A stretch of DNA of 6,759 bases, taken from positions 1 to 6,759 of the forward strand of contig PETS01000007.1 in assembly GCA_002781265.1 (NCBI GenBank), written 5' to 3'. This document shows positions 1-5,045 of the stretch, one piece after another (position 1 is the first letter of the stretch; each line of letters opens with the position of its first letter). Position numbers and translations under genes: made by a program. The DNA comes from Candidatus Falkowbacteria bacterium CG02_land_8_20_14_3_00_36_14. Lineage in GTDB: Bacteria > Patescibacteriota > Patescibacteriia > Patescibacteriales > UM-FILTER-36-11. Below the pieces are notes generated by a model. That model saw only the letters and a program-made list of their open reading frames with translations, was not told where the DNA came from and searched no databases.

Positions 1-554
1 AATGTCTTTAAAACAATCTCGCCGGTTTTTGTGTCAAGATTTCCCGTGGGTTCATCGGCTAAAATCAAGCTGGGGTTATTGACTAACGCTCGGGCGATTG
101 CCACGCGCTGCATTTGTCCGCCGGAAAGCTGGTTAGAAAGGTGTTTAAAGCGTTTTTCCTCCATTCCGGTTTGAAAAAGCGCCTGCCGCGCCGTTTCCTC
201 GCGCTTTTCTTTTGGCACTCCGGCGTATACTAAGGGCAAGGCGACATTCCGTAGCACCGTGGCTCGGGCAAGCAAATTGAAGGATTGAAAGACAAAACCA
301 ATTTTATTTTTGCGGATATCAGCCAGTTCATCATCGGACAATTTTGAAATATCTTGGCCGTCTAAAAAATAACTGCCTGAAGTCGGCGTATCCAGAGCGC
401 CTATTAAATGCATAAGGGTTGATTTTCCGCTTCCCGAGGGGCCCATAATAGCGATGAATTCTCCATCGGCGATAACAAAAGAAACATTATTAAGCACCAC
501 TGTTTCGGCGTCTCCGTTTTTATAAATTTTAGTTAAATTTTTGCATTCAATCAT
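1..554 (-). CDS. ABC transporter ATP-binding protein, MacB/LolD type (partial, C-terminus off the left edge)
   Basis: ATPase subunit of an ABC exporter, expected to power export with the adaptor encoded just upstream and a permease beyond the left edge. I translated 184 residues from the ATG at 554. Visible motifs are Walker A GPSGSGKST (residues 38-46), Q-loop Gln90 in FVFQSFNLL, signature LSGGQ (143-147) followed by MQRVAIARAL, Walker B LILADE (163-168) and the D-loop NLD (172-174). The phrase ADEPTGNLD and the N-terminal MIECKNLTKIY opening are typical of the MacB/LolD/FtsE-like (cd03255-type) branch. The H-loop histidine and roughly the last 40-60 residues are missing because the window ends. 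All catalytic motifs seen are intact. The start lies 24 bases after the adaptor's stop, with no Shine-Dalgarno sequence. LolD or a peptide/antibiotic exporter ATPase cannot be separated from MacB-like function on sequence alone. Confidence 0.95.
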   Translation of the reverse strand, partial: MIECKNLTKIYKNGDAETVVLNNVSFVIADGEFIAIMGPSGSGKSTLMHLIGALDTPTSGSYFLDGQDISKLSDDELADIRKNKIGFVFQSFNLLARATVLRNVALPLVYAGVPKEKREETARQALFQTGMEEKRFKHLSNQLSGGQMQRVAIARALVNNPSLILADEPTGNLDTKTGEIVLKT

Positions 555-578
555 ATGAAAAATTATTATTTTAGTTTT

Positions 579-2456
579 TTATCTGCCAACTCCCCTTAAT
601 TGTCCGCCGCCTCCGCCGCCTCCAAAGCTGGAAAAAATACTTTGTTGCTGGGTTGTTTGGCTGGCCGCGGCCGGATCAATAGTTTGAGTAACAATTCTAT
701 CTCCTTCTTTAAGTCCGCTTATTATTTCCGTAGAAGTATCATTGGATATGCCAATCTTTACTTGCTGCGCGCGCGGCGCGGCGCTTTCCATAATTTCAAC
801 ATACGGCTCCCCGTTATTTTGCGATTTTACGGCGGGACTCGGCACAAGCAACACATCAGGCCTTACCTCGGTAATAATATTGGCCGAAACGCTCATCCCC
901 GGCTTTACTCTTTCATCTTGAGTATCAAAAGTAATTTTTACGGCATAGTAGACAACGCCCTGTGTGACCGTGCCGATTGTATCAATTTCCGCCACAGTTC
1001 CGGTTGTGCTTAAATTTTCAAGCGCTTCAAAAGTTAAAGTGACTTTTTGACCAACTTTAATTTTAGCCACATCAACTTCGTTAAGGGAAATCTCGGCGAC
1101 TTGCTGTTTAGTAACCAATGTCGCCGCCGCGGTTCCGGCCGAAACTTCATCATTGAGCTTTATATTAATTTTAGCTATAACTCCCGCGAATGGCGCTCTA
1201 ATCGTATAATCGGCAAGTTTTTGCCTGGCATCAGCCAGCGCGTTTTTCCGCTGGAGGACTGTAAGCTCCTGGCTCTTTATGTCAATAATATCCGCGCCTG
1301 CCTTTAATTTTAGAAGCGATACCTCTTTTTCTTTTACTGATTGTTCGGCGGCGGTTAAATCAAGCGGGTTATTTTGATCTATCTGCTTTAAATCGCGGTC
1401 AGCGTTTATAACCGCCTCTTTGTTATCTTGCAATGTTCTTTGCTGCGCTAAAATACTTGATAAATGAGAATTTGTCTGTCCAATATAAGTTGATAAATTA
1501 GCTTGGTATCCCGTTACTTTACTAAAGACCGATAAATCACGCTGTGCTCGGTAATCCGCCCAGGCGTCAAGCATATTACTGGAGCTTTTGACGGCTTGAG
1601 CCATGCTCTTGGCGGTCTCTAATGTTTCGGCAAGCAAGGATTCAATTGTTGGTTGGTTTGAATATCTATCCGTATTTTTATAGTCGGTAAAATTTTGGTC
1701 ATACTTGGTTCTGGCTGTTTTATAGTCGTTCTCGGCGCTGGTAATAAGGGATTGCATTTTATTTTTATCGTCGCTATGAGTGCCGTTTATCAGGTTGTCA
1801 ATATTTGTGTTATATTTATTGCGATTAAATTCGCTTTGGTCTATTCCATAGCCATAAAGAACATCTTCCAGATTGGTAATTATCGTCGGCAAATCCAAGA
1901 ATGCGTTAGAAATTATATTAAACGAGTCCTCATAGGCCTTTTTAATATTATCTTCGGCTTTTTGTTTTACTTCTTGCGTTTTTTGATAATTAGTTTTTTG
2001 GGTAAGTTCTAATTTTTCTAAACTGTCGCGAGCGCTTGTTAGGGCATTTTCGGATTGTAAAACAGAAAGCGCGTCAGCCGGTTTTTTTATTTTTTCTAAA
2101 GATAAGCGAGCGCTGTCTAAATTTGATTGAGCGTCACGCACAGTTTTTAAAGCATCGCCGGCATTCAATTGAAAAAGAACCGCGTTAGTTTCAACTTCCT
2201 GGCCGTTTGCCGCTAAAACCTTAAGAACTTTCCCGGAAACCTGCGTCTTAATGTCAACCTGGTTGGAACTGGAAACTTGACCGGTACCGCTAACGGATAC
2301 TGCCAGCGTTCCTTTTTCAACCGGAGCCGTAATATACTGCAAAGAAATTTTAACAGGATTAATTTTTTTATAACTAAAATAACCGCCACCGATTATCACT
2401 AAGCCGGCGATAATTAAGATAATTTTTCTTTTTAATAATTTATGGATAAAATTCAT
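579..2456 (-). CDS. MacA/HlyD-family membrane-fusion (efflux adaptor) protein with enlarged helical region
   Basis: Adaptor subunit of an ABC-type exporter, anchored in the cytoplasmic membrane and projecting outward. I take the ATG at 2456 (625 residues). A TTG at 2471 would add five residues and overlap the upstream gene. Numbering from the ATG, there is an N-terminal membrane helix (about 6-25), the first lipoyl half (about 42-90, with VSGTGQV and VSGKVLKV), a very long helical region (about 96-405), the second lipoyl half containing TIRAPFAGVIAKI (408-420), a beta-barrel (about 440-520), a membrane-proximal domain (about 525-585) and a Gln/Ser/Gly-rich tail with seven consecutive glycines. 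MacA proteins are usually near 370-400 residues, and the excess lies in the helical region, where two similar helical arms flank about 215 extra residues. The DUF5666-like gene is 5 bases upstream and the ABC ATPase follows, which favours ABC export over an RND pump. The transported substrate is not predictable. Confidence 0.92.
   Translation of the reverse strand: MNFIHKLLKRKIILIIAGLVIIGGGYFSYKKINPVKISLQYITAPVEKGTLAVSVSGTGQVSSSNQVDIKTQVSGKVLKVLAANGQEVETNAVLFQLNAGDALKTVRDAQSNLDSARLSLEKIKKPADALSVLQSENALTSARDSLEKLELTQKTNYQKTQEVKQKAEDNIKKAYEDSFNIISNAFLDLPTIITNLEDVLYGYGIDQSEFNRNKYNTNIDNLINGTHSDDKNKMQSLITSAENDYKTARTKYDQNFTDYKNTDRYSNQPTIESLLAETLETAKSMAQAVKSSSNMLDAWADYRAQRDLSVFSKVTGYQANLSTYIGQTNSHLSSILAQQRTLQDNKEAVINADRDLKQIDQNNPLDLTAAEQSVKEKEVSLLKLKAGADIIDIKSQELTVLQRKNALADARQKLADYTIRAPFAGVIAKINIKLNDEVSAGTAAATLVTKQQVAEISLNEVDVAKIKVGQKVTLTFEALENLSTTGTVAEIDTIGTVTQGVVYYAVKITFDTQDERVKPGMSVSANIITEVRPDVLLVPSPAVKSQNNGEPYVEIMESAAPRAQQVKIGISNDTSTEIISGLKEGDRIVTQTIDPAAASQTTQQQSIFSSFGGGGGGGQLRGVGR
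603..623. repeat. 9-base tandem repeat (tccgccgcc) encoding poly-glycine
   Basis: Two full copies and a third of a copy of a 9-base unit encode seven consecutive glycines near the C-terminus of the adaptor. It is locally much richer in G+C than its surroundings. Such a tract could vary in length by replication slippage in 9-base, frame-preserving steps; this is inference. Confidence 0.7.
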
Positions 2457-2461
2457 AAAAT

Positions 2462-2968
2462 TTAGCGCCAACTATTAAATTTTAAAAAATCAAGCGGTGG
2501 GGGCGGAACGTCGCTTGAATCAAAAATTCTGACAATCTTAGCTTCTATTGATCCATCATCTTTAGGGGAGCCAATAATTACCACTCTATCATCTATTTTC
2601 AAATCGGCCAGCTTAATATCCACCCTTCCCTTTTTAATAAATGTGCTATCGGTTATGATAATAATTTTTTCTAGGCCATCGCGATCTTTAATAATTAAAT
2701 TATTGGCATCAATTTTAGCGATCATCCCGGAAATTCCATGGCCGTTAATAAAATCTTTTCCTTCAAAATCTTGTAAAAATCCTCCTTGAGGTCCGCCAAA
2801 AGCGCGATGATAATTATCGCCCCAGCGGAAAGAAAATTGGGCTTTGCGAAAACCGACAAAAACGCCGAGCTGGAAAACTAGCAATAAAATAATAAGCACT
2901 CCTGCGCCTAAAAAAAATATTTTAAATATTTTTGGCTCTTTTGATTGAAAAAATTTTAATAAATTCAT
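2462..2968 (-). CDS. Membrane-anchored DUF5666-like protein
   Basis: 168 residues. A short basic N-terminus is followed by one strong membrane helix (about 14-40, rich in Leu/Ile/Val/Phe). A Gly/Phe/Arg-rich linker (about 41-77) follows, and then a small beta-rich domain (about 78-148). Its pattern, GMIAKIDANNLIIKDRDG, then ITDSTFIKKG, DLKIDDRVVIIGSP and GSIEAKIVRI, is that of DUF5666-type OB-like domains. The tail has four prolines. No enzymatic motif is visible. The protein probably sits in the membrane with its domain outside. It lies 10 bases after the two-helix membrane gene and 5 bases before the adaptor, so it is very likely an accessory part of the same system. The start is the only ATG near the upstream stop, and no Shine-Dalgarno sequence precedes it. 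The role is unknown; binding to the adaptor or to the envelope is a guess from context. Confidence 0.85.
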   Translation of the reverse strand: MNLLKFFQSKEPKIFKIFFLGAGVLIILLLVFQLGVFVGFRKAQFSFRWGDNYHRAFGGPQGGFLQDFEGKDFINGHGISGMIAKIDANNLIIKDRDGLEKIIIITDSTFIKKGRVDIKLADLKIDDRVVIIGSPKDDGSIEAKIVRIFDSSDVPPPPLDFLKFNSWR

Positions 2969-2978
2969 ATTTTAGAAT

Positions 2979-3395
2979 TTAATTATTTAATAATATTGAG
3001 GGCTTAAAAAGTTCTCTGCCGTATCTAATCACAAATTTAAGCGTTAAGGAAAGGCCGAGCAATACCGCAAGTGTCGCTGCCATACTGATAACGGGTAGAG
3101 ATTCCAACAGACTTAGTCCGAAATCTTGCCAATTAGCTAAAACTATTTTAAAATCATAAAATAATAAAGCCAGATATTCACTGAATCCTGACTGAATGAT
3201 ATTTATTTGAAAATTGCGCCACACTGGAAAAGTAATAAATAAAAAGGGCAAGAATGATATTAGAGCCAAAACAAACCGCCGGCGCAATGCTTGACTGTTT
3301 TTTTTTCTTTCAATGCCCAACATAACTTTGTCAAACAAATCCGGCGGGACTTCAATATCCTTATTAATTATAAATTTTTTAAAATACTTGTCCAT
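2979..3395 (-). CDS. Two-helix membrane protein, possible anti-sigma-like partner of the ECF sigma factor
   Basis: 138 residues from the ATG at 3395. The frame stays open further upstream, but that extension runs through the hairpin at 3411-3438 and into the sigma gene, so I reject it. The N-terminus (1-40) is soluble and basic, with the segment PPDLFDKVMLGIERKK. A membrane helix follows (about 41-58), then a loop of about 40 residues and a second helix (about 98-124). A soluble head followed by membrane helices, encoded directly after an ECF sigma gene, is the arrangement of many membrane anti-sigma factors. However, the zinc-binding HxxxCxxC motif of the ZAS class is absent and I recognise no named family. 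It is separated by 10 bases from the DUF5666-like gene. Function as a sigma inhibitor is inferred from position and topology only. Confidence 0.75.
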   Translation of the reverse strand: MDKYFKKFIINKDIEVPPDLFDKVMLGIERKKNSQALRRRFVLALISFLPFLFITFPVWRNFQINIIQSGFSEYLALLFYDFKIVLANWQDFGLSLLESLPVISMAATLAVLLGLSLTLKFVIRYGRELFKPSILLNN

Positions 3396-3410
3396 ATATA
3401 ATAATACGAA

Positions 3411-3438
3411 AAAGAGATGCATTTTGGTGCATCTCTTT
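3411..3438 (-). terminator. Strong hairpin with U-run between sigma and membrane-protein genes (terminator or attenuator)
   Basis: A perfect 11-base inverted repeat (AAAGAGATGCA / TGCATCTCTTT) with a 6-base loop lies in the 61-base gap after the sigma gene. Read on the minus strand, the right arm runs into five Ts before a CG. This resembles an intrinsic terminator, but the U-run is short and the following genes are closely packed. Partial termination (attenuation) or transcript processing is therefore plausible. Confidence 0.65.
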
Positions 3439-3456
3439 GTTAAATATTTCTTTTGG

Positions 3457-4038
3457 CTATATTTTAATTCCGGCTTCGGATATAATTTTTTTAACAAGCA
3501 ATAAGGCTCTCCGATAACGGCTTTTCACGGTATTAATGGATTCTCCATTAATTTCCGCGATTTCTCTAAAATTCAATTCTTGTTTATGGTATAAGGAAAT
3601 AATCTCGGCGTATTTTGGGGAAAGTATTTTAATGGCTAAAGAAAGTTTGTTGATCAAAAAAGATTGTTCGATCATAACCACCGGTGCTGCAACCGTATTT
3701 TTTATTATGTTATCAAGCTTCTCCGAATTATCACCTGCCGCCGAATCCAAATAAGAAAATGGAATTGGATTTTTTTTCTTCAAAAAATCTAAACTTGTAT
3801 TTTTGGCAATTTCATAAAGCCAGGGCCGAAACTTTTTATTATCTTTAAATTTATTTAAATTTTTCCAAACTTTTATAAATATTTCCTGCGTTATATCTTC
3901 CGCGTCTTCACGATTCCGCGCGTATTGATAAGTAAAACCATAAACAGCTTTAAGATAGCGCGCTACCAGCGTTTCCAAAGCGTTTTTATCTTTTTTAACC
4001 GCTAGTTTAATTAATTGTTCGTCTGTATAATTTTTCAT
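3457..4038 (-). CDS. RNA polymerase sigma-70 factor, ECF subfamily
   Basis: 193 residues, the usual ECF length. It directs RNA polymerase to a specific promoter set. Region 2 spans about residues 21-90, with the core-binding and -10 recognition signature DAEDITQEIFIKVW (45-58) and FRPWLYEIAKNTSLDFLKKK (70-89). A variable linker spans about 91-127. Region 4, the -35-binding helix-turn-helix, spans about 139-184, with LSPKYAEIISLYH, ELNFREIAEI and the recognition helix near INTVKSRYRRAL. No extra C-terminal domain is present. It is the first gene of the leftward cluster and has a housekeeping-looking promoter directly in front. It probably controls, or is co-regulated with, the export genes that follow; that link is inferred from synteny. 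The stop is TAG, the only non-TAA stop in the window. Confidence 0.96.
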   Translation of the reverse strand: MKNYTDEQLIKLAVKKDKNALETLVARYLKAVYGFTYQYARNREDAEDITQEIFIKVWKNLNKFKDNKKFRPWLYEIAKNTSLDFLKKKNPIPFSYLDSAAGDNSEKLDNIIKNTVAAPVVMIEQSFLINKLSLAIKILSPKYAEIISLYHKQELNFREIAEINGESINTVKSRYRRALLLVKKIISEAGIKI

Positions 4039-4074
4039 TAATTAAATAATATACTAATAATTGCTTTATTGCAA
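4039..4074 (-). promoter_or_regulatory. Promoter of the sigma gene; predicts a leaderless or near-leaderless mRNA
   Basis: A -35 TTGCAA (4074-4069) is followed by exactly 17 bases and a -10 TATTAT (4051-4046). The expected start of transcription is at 4039-4038, while the ATG is at 4038. The mRNA would have zero or one untranslated base. The spacing is optimal, with a 4/6 match at -35 and 5/6 at -10. Confidence 0.6.
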
Positions 4075-4111
4075 CATTAATGGTGATATTATTTAATCAA
4101 AATATTTTTAA

Positions 4112-4131
4112 TGCTATAATATAGATATAAT
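4112..4131 (+). promoter_or_regulatory. Promoter region of the VIT/CCC1-like gene with extended -10
   Basis: TGCTATAAT at 4112-4120 is a perfect extended -10 element, which would start transcription near 4127 and give a leader of about 15 bases. A second TATAAT at 4126-4131 would start near 4138, four bases before the ATG. No good -35 is visible at the standard distance. The leader contains no Shine-Dalgarno sequence. Confidence 0.5.
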
Positions 4132-4141
4132 ATATTCAATT

Positions 4142-4615
4142 ATGAATTACGCAAAAATGAAAGGATTTAGCTTTGGATTAACTTCGGGCATTATTACTAC
4201 CCTTGGTCTTATTGTCGGACTTCATTCCGGAACGCATTCTACTAAAACAATTATTGGCGGGATATTGATTATCGCCATCGCCGATGCTCTGTCTGATGCT
4301 TTGGGGATACATATATCGGAAGAATCGGAGAAAAACCACAGTACCAAGGAAATATGGGAGGCCACCGGTTCAACTTTTTTTTCAAAGTTTGTATTTTCCC
4401 TGTTGTTCATATTGCCTTTTATTTTCTTTCCTCTTTTATCCGCAATCATTATAAGCATTATTATCGGCTTATTATTAATTATTATTTTCAGTTATTTTAT
4501 CGCCAAGCGGAAAAATATCAGCCCTTATTCCGTTGTCAGCGAGCATTTGATAATAGCCGTGCTAGTGATAGTTATTACCCACTATATTGGAGATTTAGTC
4601 GCGAAAATATTATAA
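4142..4615 (+). CDS. VIT1/CCC1-like membrane protein, possible Fe2+/Mn2+ transporter
   Basis: 157 residues with about five membrane helices (roughly 9-29, 36-56, 79-97, 100-121 and 132-154). The first two helices carry the family's recognisable pattern: FGLTSGIITTLGLIVG, then GGILIIAIADALSDALG followed by an acidic stretch (ISEESE). In VIT1/CCC1 proteins this part of helices 1-2 holds acidic residues of the metal path; Asp48 and Asp52 are candidates here. Characterised family members move ferrous iron or manganese out of the cytoplasm and usually exceed 200 residues. This one lacks the cytoplasmic metal-binding insertion between helices 2 and 3, which is reduced to about 20 residues. It is the only certain plus-strand gene, divergent from the sigma gene and convergent with the zinc-ribbon gene. 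The family call is fairly good, but the substrate is unproven. Confidence 0.82.
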   Translation: MNYAKMKGFSFGLTSGIITTLGLIVGLHSGTHSTKTIIGGILIIAIADALSDALGIHISEESEKNHSTKEIWEATGSTFFSKFVFSLLFILPFIFFPLLSAIIISIIIGLLLIIIFSYFIAKRKNISPYSVVSEHLIIAVLVIVITHYIGDLVAKIL

Positions 4616-4656
4616 AAATTGTACATATTAATTAGATGATAAAATAAAATGCCAAA

Positions 4657-4689
4657 CTAAAAAACCTCCCGAAACGGGAAGTTTTTTAG
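4657..4689. terminator. Bidirectional intrinsic terminator between convergent genes
   Basis: An inverted repeat with arms ctaaaaaac (4657-4665) and gttttttag (4681-4689) encloses a GC-rich inner stem, tcccg / cggga, around an AAA loop. The one mismatch is C4666 opposite A4680. T-runs follow the GC stem on both strands, so it can stop the plus-strand VIT-like gene (stop 42 bases away) and the minus-strand zinc-ribbon gene (stop 52 bases away). Confidence 0.92.
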
Positions 4690-4701
4690 TGCTATTCTTG
4701 A

Positions 4702-4747
4702 ATATTCTATTTAGAAATATAATATAATAATATATTCTACTTAGAAA
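4702..4747. repeat. Imperfect 16-base direct repeat at the end of the zinc-ribbon gene
   Basis: The sequence atattcta-Y-ttagaaa occurs at 4702-4717 and 4732-4747, 30 bases apart, with one difference (T versus C). The second copy includes the last codon and stop of the zinc-ribbon gene, so the first looks like a short duplication of the gene's tail. The bases between are almost pure A/T. Confidence 0.55.
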
Positions 4748-4914
4748 CGTCTTTGCGGGCGGCTGTTTCTTTTCTCTTGATGGCAAGAGCGGCAAAAAAT
4801 CGGTCTTTCTCCATCTGGCATAAAAGGTAATTCTTTAATTTCTGTTCCGCATTGAGAACATGTCCAATTACCTTGGTGCATTTGGCGTTGGCCAAAAGAA
4901 TTTTGATTGTCCAT
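4741..4914 (-). CDS. Small zinc-ribbon protein (CxxC-x18-CxxC)
   Basis: 57 residues. Two Cys pairs, CSQC (19-22) and CRSC (41-44), are separated by 18 residues and should bind one structural zinc. The part between contains ELPFMP and ERPIFC, matching the PF.P...RP.(Y/F)C core of the small CxxC-x17-CxxC proteins common in candidate-phylum bacteria. This copy has one extra residue in the spacer. The N-terminus is Gln/Asn-rich (MDNQNSFGQRQMHQGN), and the C-terminus is strongly basic (RNSRPQRRF), which suggests nucleic-acid or ribosome contact. The biochemical role of the family is not known to me. The start ATG at 4914 is preceded by AAAGAAAG eight bases upstream, the only Shine-Dalgarno-like sequence in the window, and it is weak. 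It appears to be monocistronic, with its own promoter and terminator. Confidence 0.9.
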   Translation of the reverse strand: MDNQNSFGQRQMHQGNWTCSQCGTEIKELPFMPDGERPIFCRSCHQEKRNSRPQRRF

Positions 4915-4946
4915 TTTAATGACTTTCTTTTTGTTTTGAAAACTTT

Positions 4947-4980
4947 AATTTAAAAATTTTTTTAAAACTATTTTTAAATT
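4947..4980. repeat. All-A/T inverted repeat in the leader of the zinc-ribbon gene
   Basis: Perfect 11-base arms (4947-4957 and 4970-4980) flank a 12-base loop. The stem contains only A and T and lies in the roughly 90-base untranslated leader expected for the zinc-ribbon mRNA. It may be a chance product of very AT-rich sequence, a weak terminator for the upstream FN3 gene, or a temperature-sensitive leader fold. No GC pair supports a classical terminator. Confidence 0.4.
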
Positions 4981-5008
4981 GTTATACAAAACATTTATTT
5001 AATTAATT

Positions 5009-5045
5009 ATAATAGCAGTCTAACATAAATATAATATAATGTCAA
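5009..5045 (-). promoter_or_regulatory. Promoter of the zinc-ribbon gene
   Basis: A perfect -35 TTGACA (5045-5040) immediately abuts the stop codon of the FN3 gene. A 17-base spacer leads to TGT-TAGACT (-10 at 5022-5017), an extended but imperfect -10. A second extended -10, TGC-TATTAT, lies at 5017-5009 without a good -35. Either start leaves a leader of about 88-96 bases. Confidence 0.55.

Noticed and set aside
600..2012. Plus-strand open frames at 600-1013, 1047-1307 and 1695-2012
   Set aside because: They lie wholly opposite the adaptor gene, have Cys/Arg/Asn-rich translations without any domain pattern, and lack promoters or neighbours.
2457..2471. TTG start of the adaptor, five residues upstream of the ATG
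   Set aside because: It overlaps the upstream gene's stop region and no ribosome binding site supports it. The ATG five bases after that stop is simpler, although TTG cannot be excluded.
3396..3497. 35-residue N-terminal extension of the two-helix membrane protein
   Set aside because: The extra codons run through the perfect hairpin and overlap the sigma gene. The ATG at 3395 fits the family-like N-terminus better.
4915..5045. Riboswitch in the zinc-ribbon leader
   Set aside because: The only pairing found is A/T-only, and no conserved riboswitch core could be recognised.
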